Made by a program: the position numbers and the translations under genes
Shown: positions 21,600 to 33,516 of the stretch, piece after piece
Layout: each line of letters begins with the position of its first letter
Numbering within the stretch: position 1 is the stretch's first letter
Assembly (NCBI GenBank): GCA_027604505.1
Contig: JADIIX010000025.1
Coordinates: forward strand, 62,001 to 126,000
Length of the DNA stretch: 64,000 nt
Source of the DNA: Gonapodya sp. JEL0774
Lineage: Eukaryota; Monoblepharomycota; Monoblepharidomycetes; Monoblepharidales; Gonapodyaceae
Reading direction: 5' to 3'
Notes under the pieces: model-generated
What the model saw: the letters and a program-made list of their open reading frames with translations, nothing else
Told to the model about the DNA's origin: nothing
Database searches by the model: none

Positions 21600-23487
21600 A
21601 TGACCCCGGAATTCAGCGGCGACGGTCATCGAATGACGTGTTCTTGCGGCAATACTCGAATCACGAGTGCGGCATCGTTCCCGGCGCCGCTCTCTCGTGA
21701 CCAGATGCCCGCAGACACGATGCCCGTCTTTGATACCTTTCCATCTGATCATTTCTCCGAGACCCTCATAGTGGTCCAAATCGGGCGAGACGCTGCCCAT
21801 CTCTCAATACTGTACCCGTTTCTGGTGTCTAGCGTTCCTCTGCAATCTCCAAAGGCCGACGGAACCAACGTGTGGAGCGCTGTTGCCTGTGGGATCTGCC
21901 AGTCCTCCAGCGTTGAGAAACCACTCTTTTATTGGAAAGGGCTGTCTTTGGATGCTGTTGTAGAATCAGATGCAGCTTCATATCAGATCCTCGTTACGGA
22001 TACGGCAAAAGTGCGTGATTATAGCACCCACCAAATTATCTCGCAACAATTAGAGTGAATCTGACGCAATCGCACCGCACAATAAAGGTTGATAAGGTCT
22101 TCGAGGCTGATCCTGCCTTTTCTCCTGCGTTTGGAATCTGTATCCCCGGAGGGATTTCGGAACTGGACCCGCAGGATGATGATACTTCGGACGACGGTGA
22201 GCTCCGACCCCGCGAATTCATGATCTCGTTAGTTGTTTTATTCGTGCGTTTCATTGCACTTTGCGCTTTATAGATGATCCCAACTCCAGTCTCTCTTCAA
22301 TATTCCAATCCTACGCTTCATCACAACGCCTCCTCACCGAAACCCGCATCGCGCGGTTCCGCGAAGAGCAGTTGCTTGCTTACCATCGCCTTTTGGTCGC
22401 CGCAAGGAGTGGCAAGCGATTCCTGGAGTCTCGCCTTGAGTTACTACAAGCGGCCGCAGCGGCCCGCCGAAAATATGGTTTCGATTCCATCCCCTCCAGC
22501 TCCGCGCCTGTACCAGGAATCACACGAGTGACGAGTGTGCCCTCGACTCACATTCATCGTGAACCCCTTCAGCCATCGCCCAGGCGAACTTCGTCTGCAC
22601 TCTCTACCAGTTTGAGCAATCCATCTTATCTGGCGAACCGTCCTTCACCCAAACCACCGGCAGCCGTGACGCCAGTCTCCCTACCTCCTGCCACGCCAAT
22701 AGCAGACTTTGCCTCAACAGAAAATGCCTCATCTTCAGACGATCTGGACGCGCCCAAGATTCAATCTAAAGGGAAGGATCCAGAAACCAAAGAGCCGCTA
22801 GAGGTCACCGTGATTGTGTCGCCTGGCCCTGGCGTGAAAGCGAGAGTTCACTTTCACTCAGAGATCAAGGATCCACGTACCACCAGGATCAAGGGAAAAG
22901 AAAAGGAACGATCAAGAAGTAACGTGCCTGATCAGAATGGTCAGTCGACGGCATACAAACTCTTTTGGCATTGACATTGGTTCCCCAAATGTTAATCATC
23001 TGATTACACTTGAATTCAGGGATCTTTGCCCTCGAAGGTTTTGAGTCTGAAATGGAGAGACCATCCTCGACCCAGGATGAACCTGACGCAGGGCTCGAGG
23101 ACGACTCGCCGGATGAAGCACCCAGTAAGTGACGCGTCCGAGGAGCCACCTAATTTCCGGCACTCATCCATGGATCTAGCGTTTGTCGCCCGATCCCCCC
23201 TCTCTCAGGGTACACTCCATGTACACCCCTCACCAGGAGCTGCGTCCATCTCCCTTTCCACGTCCCTCCCGGTCTCAATTCCTACCCTCGTCCGCGCCAC
23301 ATCTCCTGGTGTCTCATCGTCCAAGTTTGGTCCTTCCTCTCACCCTAGGCTTGTACCAGCTGACACGGATTCCGAGGGATTCGTTGCACCTCACATCATA
23401 GTGCAAAGGGAGAGAGCCGAGGAAGCTGGCGAGTTTGACAGGCCGATAGCGGCAAGTGTGCGGAAGATTGGGATCTGGGTGGAGTGA
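21600..23487 (+). CDS. Ser/Pro-rich protein with helical segment, family unknown
   Basis: Five exons (21600-22010, 22088-22196, 22274-22939, 23020-23124, 23180-23487) give 532 aa in one frame. The first ~190 residues look folded (SETLIVVQIGRDAAHLSIL, PLFYWKGLSLDAVVESD, AFGICIPGGISELD). An Arg/Ala-rich helix follows, likely coiled coil (ETRIARFREEQLLAYHRLLV, FLESRLELLQAAAAARRKYG). The rest is Ser/Pro/Thr-rich and disordered, ending DRPIAASVRKIGIWVE. No catalytic motif or named domain is recognised. All splice junctions are canonical and preserve frame, which supports the gene. The first intron uses the acceptor AATAAAG at 22087, because the nearer AG would cause a stop. Confidence 0.65.
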
Positions 23488-23873
23488 TGATCGGCGACTG
23501 TCTACCGACTCTTTCTGTGTTTTGAGACTGCATGCATTCTGGTCAGATCCATGTTCCATTCACCTTCGTTCCTTTCCACTCATGCTACGTAAAGTGAGGT
23601 TAGTCACACTCGTGTACGGGTTACATAATATCGTATAGAAGAATATGCAAATTGCTGGTTCAGTGATCACAGGGCGCTGCCACATTTATTGGCGCCCCAC
23701 GCCGGCTTCTCATCTCGTTCCCTCGAGGAGATAATGAACATAAATGATAACGGATCCAACTGAGCGCGTTTATTGCAAAGAGCTGATAGACTTTCGATTC
23801 GCTTTTCACTGCTTGGAGGGCATCCACCAGCCCTCACTCAACTACACCTTCATTTGTGAGTCCAACAGCCATA
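23488..23873. other. Convergent intergenic region
   Basis: 386 nt between two 3' ends. No gene or clear terminator seen. Confidence 0.4.
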
Positions 23874-25811
23874 TCATACTACAAACCGCCATATCCTCAC
23901 CACCCCATCATCGCCTCCACTTGCCAGCAACCACCTCTTGCCTTCCTTATCCGCTTCCCCGGTCTTCCCTGCCGCGTCGTTCCATGCAACGCAGTTCACA
24001 TCGAAGGCACCGTGAGGGTGGGTGAGATGGGCGGTGGGGAGGAGCTTAGACGTGGAAGGCTACAATCGTGGAACGTGTAATCGTTTAGGCTGAGGTGTTA
24101 AAAATCAGCGACAAACTCACGTCCACAGTGTAGATGTGAACGGCATTATCCCCTCCGCCCGTCGCCACACACCCGTTCTCCACATTCTTGCTCCAGCTCA
24201 CACTATACACTGGTCGCGTGTGCGCTTTCTCCACCTTTGCCGATTCCACCAACTTGGTCTTGCTCCGACTCCCTCCCACCCCTCCGCTCTCCTCCACCTT
24301 GTACACCCTCACACCCCCATCCTCATTCCCAACTACTAAGTTCTTTCCATCGCCATCCCAATCCACTTCCCACACTGTGCCACCTTTGCAATCCAACAAA
24401 GCCACTTGCTCCCACTCATCCGAGTCCAGGTTTTCCCTCCATAGGCGAATCGTATCATCGTAAGAGACAGAGGCCAAAGTGGTTGTCGAGGCGTTAAAGC
24501 GAAGAGATTTTACGTCGGCGGTGTGATCTTGGAGGACGGAGAGGCAAGAGAACTCCGGCGGTTGGGATGTGGGATCGGCTGAGAGGTAAAGAGGAGCGAG
24601 AAATGGCAGTGAGCGGGAACACTTGCAAACTTCCATCGATCGAGAATACGAAGATCTGAGTTGTCCGATTGGCTGAACCAGTCACCATCTCCAGGCCTGC
24701 TTGTAAACCTTGTCTCACTTCATTCCCTGAGTCCGCAAAAGAGCTTTGGAATTTTCCGCTTGCTTTTGCTGCACCATACGAAAATTTCACCCAACCGTCA
24801 ACAGTAGAACTCACCTTCCCATATCCATACACTCTTATCCCTCCCACAAGTCGCGACCACCCCATCACCCCAGCTTACCGCCTTAACTTCATTCTCATGT
24901 CCCTCCAATACAGCGACACAGGGCCACTCATCCTGACCCCCGTCATCTTCAAATTGCATTCCCAATCCAGGACCCGCATCCCCGGAAAACATGGGCTCTG
25001 GTCGTTCCCAAACGGCGACCGTGGCGTCAAACGAGGCAGAAGCGAGGTAGGCTCCGGTGGGAGACCAGGTGATCCGCCGCACGGTGCGGGAGTGGGAACC
25101 GGAGAGGAGAGCGGTACAGTGCCAGGAGTTAGAGGTGTCCGGTGATTGTGGATTTGAGGTGATGGTATCGGTTAACTCGGTGGTTGGACTCAGTTCGGAC
25201 TTTCGGTGTAAGCCGAGGGAGAGCGGGAATGGGGGCGAGGGGAATGGTGTTCGGGGTTCAATTGCGGAGAGTACGTTTTCCAGTGAAACAACGACAGCGA
25301 GTCAAGTGTTGGAAAAAAACGTAGCCGTGGGTCAAAACGATGACCCGCGTCTTGGAAAGAATCTTTTCTTGTTTTAGTTATCTGCTTCAGTTCTCGAAAA
25401 AATGAATTGCCAGTGCGACCATTTCCACATGACTTCTCCAACCTGAGTCCCGTCATCCCTCGATCACCACCAACAGAAGCCCAGCAGCATAGCGATGTGA
25501 TGCACGCACCTTGAGTGGCATCCAGGACTTGGGTGATGCAGGCACCCATATGCGAACTGACTTGTCGCCAGAGCAAGTCGCCAGTTCTCGTCCCGACGGT
25601 GACCAGGCACAGTGCCAAACACGGTCGGTATGACCTACAGCCGTTCATTTGAGCGGGATGGCCAACCAAGCGGGGTTACAGCGAATCAAACGATTCACAA
25701 GGCAAAAGTGGTGGGCATCAGTTCTTTGCTCATGCAACGTCCATCGCACGGTACCGTCATGAGTGGCTCCACTTCACCTTTAAGTTCTGCCACAAGTTCC
25801 AATTTCGGCAT
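23874..25811 (-). CDS. CIA1: Cytosolic iron-sulfur assembly protein CIA1 (WD40)
   Basis: Five exons (25811-25778, 25634-25510, 25199-24815, 24578-24121, 24059-23874) give 395 aa of WD40 repeats matching CIA1/CIAO1. In that family the protein, with MET18 and CIA2, hands Fe-S clusters to cytosolic and nuclear apoproteins. Repeats in order: [20 protein letters not shown] with [29 protein letters not shown] with [30 protein letters not shown] with [23 protein letters not shown] with [42 protein letters not shown] with [10 protein letters not shown]; and a last one ending [15 protein letters not shown]. The RDKS and SFDATV signatures are typical. The second intron (310 nt) is long and its acceptor (25200) was chosen by frame, so a small exon inside it cannot be excluded. 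Confidence 0.9.
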
Positions 25812-26512
25812 CACTGCTGATGGGTTCAACTCCGGGGTCGATCTTTGCAACAAGATGATGATGGGGCAATTGGTCCGCCCACCTCGGCCAATTATCGTCA
25901 CCCCGCACTTTACGTAAATTTAATACGTCTCCAGTGGCAGAAGATGCACGCGACCATGTCATTTTATAGTTGCAGAGTGGTGAGGGAATTTTCGTCATTA
26001 TTCGGTTAGTTACACAATGACTTCAGGAGTACCGCCGCGCGAGCATCTCGCAGTTTCTCCACTATGTAGAAAAGGCAACTGTTCTGCTAGGGCTCTGCCA
26101 GTCTTGATCTCCACACTTTGATAGTGGATGACCTAAGAGCGGCATGCCTACGACATCCATTACATTGTATAAGTTATCGTCCGCGTCTAACACAAGTGCT
26201 TGGTATTTTTACCGATTTATCGAGTGGGAAGAGCATGCCAAATTATGCGAACGTCGTAATTTTGTTTCATGGAATCCGTGTTCTGGTGTAAACGAAGCAT
26301 CGACGCTTTGGGGCGTCCACCCAAGTGCCGAAGTATTCTGCCTTTGTCTGAGTCGAGGACCACGATTACCGTGGTTTCTTCTCCAGTGTTCCGGCATCTG
26401 GCAACCGCTGAGATTGTGAGTCTGCGGCAATTCGAATGCGGGAAATGCGTTTGATTTGGACGGTTAATGAATCCAGAATCACACTTCGATAAGTGTTTTC
26501 ACTTGCCAGACT
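25812..26512. other. Divergent promoter region (CIA1 / dynamitin)
   Basis: About 700 nt between two divergent starts. A polypyrimidine-CAG sequence lies just before the dynamitin ATG, so a 5' UTR intron is possible. No gene is seen. Confidence 0.4.
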
Positions 26513-28165
26513 ATGTCTGTTTCTCTCCCTTCCTCGTCTGGCTCCAAATCCAAATATCTCTCGCTGCTGACTGCCGCCGACGTCGATGTAGCTGGTCCAG
26601 ACGTATATGAGACTCCTGACGTTGAACCTCGTTCGAGGGCCGATTCCGCCTCCAAGGGTGGCATAGGCAGTCGATCTTCCGAATTTTCGTCGAGGAGAGT
26701 GAATTTGTATTCAGGGAGTGTGACTGAACTGGAGCAGTACGCGGGAGAGTCGGACGAGGATGAGGAGTATGACGGGGTGCATTCTGCCATTTCAAGGGCT
26801 AGACTGGATGTGTCCCGAGCCACGCACCGGTTTGTGGCGGCCGATAAAGACGGTGTCGGAGATCCTTCCGGACTGGCCTACGTGAGCGCACCTCGTGCGG
26901 GGATCGGCAGACGACGTATCAAGGTCGTCGACGAGGTCACAGGACCGGACATGGAGGACGAGACCCTGGAAACCCCGACCGAGAGACTCGCTCGTCTCAA
27001 AGCTGAACTGTACGATCTACGGGTGCACCTGCAGTCTAAAGCTGAACCGGCCAAGCCTTCTGCCGCTGATTCCTCGAAAGGCTCAAGCAAACCAACCGCC
27101 CCGTCGTATTCGTCGCTGCTGGCCAACGTGTCATCCCTCGAGACACAGCTGGATCATGTCGGGGGCCTTGTGGGGTCCTCTCAATCCAATTCAGATGTTA
27201 TCAAGGGAAATAGGGACGCTCGCTTGGAACGGGAACTTGTGGGTCGCATCAAGGCCCTCCAGACACTCCCGCAGCAAGTTTCTACTGGCACAGCATCCAA
27301 TATACGTGCTGCTTCTTCAGACTTGACTGCCGCAACTGCACCCCAACCAACGTCAGGAACACTCACCTACGAACTGCACTACACCCCTACAACATCCCGC
27401 CTCACCCACCTCTCCCGTCTCGCGCACCTTGAATCTCGTCTATCTGCCCTGGAAAAGCTCGTCGGTGCCTCGGATATTCTATTGCGGGACCTACCTGACG
27501 CCGGACTCAACACGGGTACCCTACCAGGTGTCCCAGGCCAACCCACCGTGCTTGCCACCCTTGCCAGGCTCGACGATTTGCTGACACTGGTCACGTCTAA
27601 GCCAGCAATGGATGCTCTTATACCTCGAGTGCGCCGCTTGGTCGCGGAGCTGGAACGGGCTACGGAGCTTACTTCGAGGGGAGGTGGCGGTCGTGATAGC
27701 AGTGCTGCCCCGGGCCGAGGTTCGCAGTCCTCGGTTCCAAGCTCTCCTATTCGCACCGCTCAGCCCACCAGCCCAACGATGACCGCGTCAACTCTGCCAG
27801 GGGGCACTGAGGATGAGGACCCGCAACTCTCCGACCCGGGGGTTGCTGCTCGGGTCGCCCACCTCCACTCCCTCCTCGCCCCACTCTCCCCAATGATTCC
27901 TGCCCTTCCGCACCTCGTCAGCCGTCTCCGCGCCCTCCGTGGTCTTCACGGGGAGCAAGCCCGATTGGCCGCGACCGTTGCGGCTCTGAGTGAGTCGCAA
28001 AAGGGCGTAGAAGGGGAAGTCAAGAGGCTTACCGAGGTTTTGGGAAAAGTTGATGTTGGCATGAAGGAGACGGAGGAGAGGGTAAAGGGAAACGTGGAGG
28101 AGGTGGCGAGGAGGTGGGAGGAGTTGATCGCAAGGTGGGAGAAGGTGAAAGTGGTTTCAAAGTAG
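26513..28165 (+). CDS. DCTN2: Dynactin subunit 2 (dynamitin, p50)
   Basis: Single exon of 550 codons. The N-terminus has the dynamitin signature KYLSLLTAADVDVAGPDVYE then TPDVE, the short motif that anchors dynamitin to the dynactin arm. A central ETPTERLARLKAELYDLRV segment corresponds to the family's ETPxxKYxRL coiled-coil start. Helical regions follow (LARLDDLLTLVTSKPAMDAL, HLVSRLRALRGLHGEQARLA), then a Lys/Glu-rich C-terminal coiled coil (KGVEGEVKRLTEVLGKVDV). Dynamitin links the dynactin shoulder to the Arp1 filament and is needed for dynein-driven transport. It is longer than the usual ~400 residues because of Ser/Thr/Pro-rich insertions. The absence of introns is unusual for this window. 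Confidence 0.85.
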   Translation: MSVSLPSSSGSKSKYLSLLTAADVDVAGPDVYETPDVEPRSRADSASKGGIGSRSSEFSSRRVNLYSGSVTELEQYAGESDEDEEYDGVHSAISRARLDVSRATHRFVAADKDGVGDPSGLAYVSAPRAGIGRRRIKVVDEVTGPDMEDETLETPTERLARLKAELYDLRVHLQSKAEPAKPSAADSSKGSSKPTAPSYSSLLANVSSLETQLDHVGGLVGSSQSNSDVIKGNRDARLERELVGRIKALQTLPQQVSTGTASNIRAASSDLTAATAPQPTSGTLTYELHYTPTTSRLTHLSRLAHLESRLSALEKLVGASDILLRDLPDAGLNTGTLPGVPGQPTVLATLARLDDLLTLVTSKPAMDALIPRVRRLVAELERATELTSRGGGGRDSSAAPGRGSQSSVPSSPIRTAQPTSPTMTASTLPGGTEDEDPQLSDPGVAARVAHLHSLLAPLSPMIPALPHLVSRLRALRGLHGEQARLAATVAALSESQKGVEGEVKRLTEVLGKVDVGMKETEERVKGNVEEVARRWEELIARWEKVKVVSK

Positions 28166-28770
28166 CGTAAGCGGACGTGATTGAATAGAAAAGATACTAG
28201 TGTTTCTAGATTGCAGTACCGAACTTTGTGGTACCGAATCTTGAACGACATCGAATGAGGACGTAATTATTCAATATGTTTGCCAGAATCTCCAATCGAT
28301 TAATTTCACTGCCAGCTCCACAGTCTTCTTTGTATAGTTTGTATACGTGAAGTAAGCCAAGGCTCCCAGTCCTCAGTTAGGCTACGACTCTAACTTTGTT
28401 TATGTACGACATTGGCTTAAACTCATAAAGTACGCTTTCCAAAACACAGCTGACCAGAGAATGGAAGTAGAAGAAAAAAGACTAGTACAATGTTCGGACC
28501 CTGCAGAGTGTAGAGTGCACTCATCGCTGACCCCAGCCAATGGCACGAATGTACCCCCCTACTTGAATGCTACCCGGACATGCCATTCAAAGCCTCGGGT
28601 ATTCACCGCAGAACTCCAAGTCAAATTAAGTCACTGCAGTTACTGCTTACGGATCAACTCTCAAAGTCCCAGAGTGCGATACAAACGACTCCACCACACG
28701 CCCCCATTCACCTCAAATGGCCAGTCCAGATATTCTCCATACATGAATGTGTGCCCTTTTTGTTTCGCCA
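28166..28770. other. Convergent intergenic region
   Basis: 605 nt between dynamitin and the SH3 membrane protein. A plus-strand open frame (28461-28853) runs into the last exon of the SH3 gene in antisense and is taken as chance. Confidence 0.4.
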
Positions 28771-31326
28771 TCAAGCTGCGGTCCTCGACCTGTTCTGTCC
28801 GGTCTTCCGCCTGCTCACGTACGCCTCAGGGAACACTCCTTCTTGGCCTGTAGCGAGATCCACTCCACGGGCCCAGCTATTTAGCGGAGTTAGGGTCATA
28901 GTTAAGTTCGGTGGGAGAGACATGTGTAATGGGAGAGATTGCGTTGTGTGGCTGTCAGCGCACTGGGCGAAGATAGCAACTAGCACGGGGAAAATTTAAC
29001 CGAGCAACTCACCCGTCACCATATCGGGCAATCACCTGGATTTTCGACGAGGGTACAAGGCGGAGATCACCTTGGAACTGGGGCTGTTGTTTCGTCGGGA
29101 GTCCGTGGTGGCAAATCAATGGTCAAGCCCGGCACGTTGACGGCGCGAAACAAAACTTCGACTACATCTTCGACCCACCTCATATGGTGCAACCACTCTT
29201 GCCAGATCCATTTTGACTCTGCCGGAACCCGATCCCGCACTACTGTAACCCCCCGCATCGGAGTCGCTCCACTCTGTTTCGCTAAGGTACATCGAGCCCC
29301 GCTTTGGGGGCGCGAGGCGATGGGATGGTGTGAGCAATTGTGTGGGGTTAGACGGGCTGGCAGGAGGTGAGTCATGCGACAGGCGGCGGGAGCCGGAGTT
29401 CAGGGATGAGGAAGAGTGTTTGGATGTGAGGAGGGGCTTGGTGGACAAGGTACCAGAGGGCGTACGATTGTATGATGCGGAGCTTGGAGCGAGAGCGAGG
29501 TTATTGACCGAGGGTGGTTTGTTGGTGGTGGTGGGGTGGCTGCCACCGCCAATGGTACCTGAAGGGGTTCGAGTGTAGGTTCCGGAATGGGTTAGAGATT
29601 GCCCTTGTGGACTAGGAGAAGTAGCGAGGCTTCCCGAAGGAGTGCGCCACGTGCCCGAAGGAGTTTGGTAGTGGCCTGCCGGTGGGGTACTAGAGATGGT
29701 GCCTGACGGGGTGCGCCACTGGCCCGAAGGAGTTTGCCGATGGCCCGAAGATGGAGAGCCGCTGAGCGTTCCCGAGGGGCTTCGAAACATGCCCTGAGGT
29801 GATGCCGCGCCCAGAGTGGCAGAAGGACTGGGCGATGTCGCTTGCCCCTGAGTTGGTGACACAGGGGGCCACATGTACGTCACCGCCGGAGAGGCAGTTG
29901 ATGACCGGCGGCCATCAGAAAGCGTGGGTGACGAGGGAGGCTGTTGACCGGCCGGGGGAGAAAGCGTTCCTGAAGCTGATGCGGAGGCCGGGTAGTTTGG
30001 AAGTGGGCTTGGACTGGGTGAATGGCCGACAGGGTATGGGCTGGGAGAGGCCCCTTGAGGGTATGGCGACAGCTGGCCCGAGTTACTGCCAGGGTAAGGT
30101 GACTGTGCGTACAGGGCTGTGTACCCAGAGTCTGGGGTAGCGGTGCCGTACATGCTGGCCTGCCGAACTCTTCGGGCGTCAACCTGGTCAATAACAGCGC
30201 CACGGGGGCCAGTGGCGGATGTGCTGCTTGGGGGTGGTGTGTAGGGTACTGGTGAGAATCCTGACTGGTTGTAGGAAGACGGTGTACCGGTTCCGGACTG
30301 GTTGGTGTAGAACGAAGCGGAGGAGGTGGAGACGGTGGACGCATAGTCGGTTGGAGGTAACGATGCGGGTGACATGACAGCGCTGAGGCGACTACTGTTG
30401 TTTGTTGGATAAAATGGGTCCGAGGATGTGGAGGGATGGGACTTCGAAGACTATTTGATGGTGGACGGTGGGGAGGACAGTACAAAATGGGATTTGAAAT
30501 TACAGATCGGGCAATTGTCAGAGTGCGAAGCCCGGTAGCTTGCACATTTTGAATGTAGACTTGCAGGGATGCATACCTTTCTATTTTGCGAACCGCCGGC
30601 TGCATGGCTGTCCTGCGGCTTTTTGGAACGGGACTTCTTGAGTGGTACGTCGGCGGGTTCCTTGGTTCGCCTTCTCGCCAGGATGATGATCGTAATCGCG
30701 ATTATTATCACAAGTACTCCAACAACGATTGCTATGAGGATTGGAATGGTGAGTTTACCACCGAAAAGACCGTTTTCTGCTTGCACCGCGTCTGTGGGCA
30801 AGGTCAACGAAGCGGCGGCAGCGGCAGGGGTCGAACTGGGTGAAGCTGAAGAGGATGAAGAAGTCACTGCGGAAGGAGAGGCTAAACGGCCCGCTGTCGT
30901 GGAGGATGCGCGCGCCTGTGACGTCGTGGTCAGGGCTGCTGTGGTGGAGACACTGACAATAGGAGGAGAGGACGTCCCCGTTCCTTCCACAGAAGAAGAC
31001 GATATTGCAGCTGATGATGCCACAGATGATATCTGGGTTGGTGTTTGTGTCGCTTCCGTCACACTCGGGGTGTCGGACACAGTCGAAGGCGGTGGCTGGA
31101 GAACATCCGTTGACGACAATACCAACGCGCTAGACGTATCCACCGCAGATAGCACCGTATCTGTGCTCTGTCCGACGACCGATGTCGCCATCACCACCGC
31201 CAGTGCAAAGACGAGACCTAAAACTGTCCCTGTCCTGGAGACTCGCGACAATATCCGCGAACCCGGTGATCGAAGAGAACTCTCTGCCGAGTTTGGAAAG
31301 TTCGTTTTGCTTGTCATTTTCCCCAT
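28771..31326 (-). CDS. Mucin-like single-pass membrane protein with C-terminal SH3 domain
   Basis: Four exons (31326-30577, 30450-29179, 29077-29013, 28876-28771) give 730 aa. A hydrophobic N-terminal signal or anchor (GLVFALAVVMATSVVGQ) is followed by ~170 residues rich in Ser, Thr and Ala, expected to be heavily O-glycosylated. One TM helix comes next (LTIPILIAIVVGVLVIIIAI), then a basic stop-transfer RRRTK. The cytoplasmic part has ~430 disordered residues, including about nine units of the type TPSGTxRTPSGT. It ends in an SH3 domain: ARVVAPYEFQGDLRLVPSSK, IQVIARYGDGW, GQEGVFPEAYV. The ALYDY-like APYE, the GDGW and the FPxxYV positions are all present. The layout suggests a cell-surface sensor or adaptor that recruits Pro-rich partners. 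A related gene lies at 58841-60101. Confidence 0.82.
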
Positions 31327-32027
31327 TTTTTCCGGTCCACAAGAACAGAGGTCGCTCTCCGTTCTTTTGCTGATGGGGTGTGGCTGCCTTGTGCAAAGTC
31401 GGCCAAATCCTATTTGTTATATATTACGCCCTGTTACTGCATGTATATCCAAAACGCCCATACGCTCTTTTCGGCTGGAGGCTGCGCACTGACGATAGTA
31501 CAGCGTACAACTTTATCACATATCGTCGCAATTGCCGAGTGCATTTTTCGTCACCCGGGAAGAGCAGAACGACCAGGACTCGAAAACCACATACCTAGAA
31601 CGCACTCCGACGCGTAGGAACACTTTTTAGTATCATAGCGGGCACAATAATTCTAAAATTTTGAGAGTTACTTGTCGCGTTGATGTGGTCTCTGGTTGGT
31701 TGGTTCCTTTTCCGCCCACTCGACGGTCCAGTAGTGGCGCAGGGCTTGTGGTTGAGGTTTGCGTTAGTTTATCTTGAGAACAGCGCCTAAGAAGAGTGTT
31801 TGTAGTGATTTGTGCGGGGTTCTTCTGCAGGATATCGTATGTATGGGAGCAGTGTCGTAATCCTCTCATTCGAGTCCCTTATGTAATTACTACAGAGATA
31901 ATGAAAATGACCGCAATGACTGCAATGCGACTACGTCACGGAAACTGTAAATATCTAACACAAACAATAGTTCCAGCTCAAACAGACTGTCTCCAAGCGT
32001 GCACCAGGCAGCTGACGACAATCAAAG
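31327..32027. other. Intergenic
   Basis: 700 nt between two minus-strand genes. It should hold the promoter of the SH3 membrane protein. No gene or RNA is recognised. Confidence 0.4.
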
Positions 32028-33516
32028 TTATTCCTTGATATGTACAGGTGCTGGGACCTTTCTCCGCCTCCCGCTTACAGTTCGCATGGGCTCGAACCCG
32101 CCCTCATCGTCTCCGGTTGACGAATCCCCGCCTCCAAGCTCCCTCTCCGTTTTCCCGAGCCCATGACTAGCGAGCTTCGGTGGTAGTGAAACTGTTGCGC
32201 TCGTCGTTACTGGAAACGGTGGTGAGATCAACGACGAGGTGGAGTTCGTCCTGGTATGAGTGTCCAGGAACCCCTCAGAATTTATGCGGTAGGTGACAAG
32301 TCCTGGCTCTTGGTCCGTTATGTTTTGTTGGGATGTCGCCGTCCAAAGACTGTGATGTACAGAAGGAGGTTCTGATACGGTGCTTTGCGAAATCATTGAG
32401 GAACCTCGGAGGGAAACTGCGCGGTAGAGTATGGTTCCGGAATCGGGAGTCCGCGAGGACTCGGTGACTGAGATCAGATCAAATGTTGGCGCTAGACCGA
32501 TACCATATAATAAGACTTGTGCGGTTCCAGCCCCGATTATGCGCCCTATTTGTGCTCGTTACTCACTTATGCTTCTCATCTCCGGCACGGAAACCACCTT
32601 TCCGGAGTATCTGCTCGTTGTCACTCGTGTCCTCCTCCTCTTCCACACCAAAATCCCCACAATCAACGCCGCAAGAACCAAAGCACTCACAACACCCGCA
32701 ATAATAGTGGTCCTTGGCATCATTGAGGTGGGACTGTTGTTCGCCGATTGAACTTGAGCATTATCTACGATGTCCGTTGCAACGGGTGATACGTCAGATC
32801 GTAGAATCGAAGTTGGAAGAGATGGATTTTGAGAAATCAGGTCCGTCTGCAGCGCTGGAAGCATGAGCGTTGCAGTAGAAGTGAGTTTTTGTGTTGAATT
32901 TGATACATGTGCACCGAGTGCTGATACAGGTGTTGCGGACGCTGACACCGAGCCAGATGTTGCAGCTGCTGGGAACGGCGAAGGTGGTGTGTTGATACCG
33001 CCCTGAGTCGTGGCCGAAAGGGGAGGAGCAGAGTAACTCGTTTGAGTAGCGAGAGGCAGGGTTGTTGGCGGGACAGAAGAGGAGGGGGACAAGGCAGGCG
33101 GCGCAGGGGGAGGCGACGCAGGGGTTGGGCTTGGTGGTGGTGGGGCGGGTGGTGGGGCAGGAGGGGTTGGCGGCGGGGCTGGTGGCGGGGTTGGTGGCGG
33201 GGGTGGTGGTGGACTGTCCAGCCGAGACGAGCAGAGATAGCATGCATCGGCTCGGTTACCACACTTGCGATGTCTGCGTCACGAATTACAACACTCACGT
33301 CACCGGGGGAGGTGGGGAGCTGCAGGAGTTCCCGAGCACCAAATTCCCGTTCCTGCAACCGTACATATCACAGACGTAGCAGGCTTGCCCGCACTGCAAC
33401 ATCGTCCCAGTACACAAGTTTTGCGCTCTTCCTGTCCCTGCAGCGAGTGCGAAAAACGGCGCGATCACTCCCGGCCATTTGCGGAGCAACGATTGGGGTG
33501 CCTGAGGACGAGACAT
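32028..33516 (-). CDS. Secreted-then-anchored surface protein with Cys/Pro-rich ectodomain
   Basis: Three exons (33516-33299, 33213-32567, 32467-32028) give 434 aa. A signal peptide (KWPGVIAPFFALAAGTGRA) is followed by a short Cys cluster (LCTGTMLQCGQACYVCDMYG then CRNGNLVLGNSCSS). A long Pro-rich stretch of PPPTPPPAPP type comes next, then a Ser/Thr-rich stalk, one TM helix (TIIAGVVSALVLAALIVGIL), a stop-transfer KRRR and a ~190-residue Ser-rich tail. It is a type I membrane protein, probably at the cell surface or wall interface. No SH3 or other tail domain is seen, in contrast to its neighbour. The first intron was set at 84 nt. A shorter option would insert a second Cys cluster (CGNRADACYLC), and this alternative cannot be excluded. 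Confidence 0.75.

Noticed and set aside
28461-28853. 130-codon plus-strand open frame
   Set aside because: It overlaps the last exon of the SH3 gene in antisense and has no coding features.
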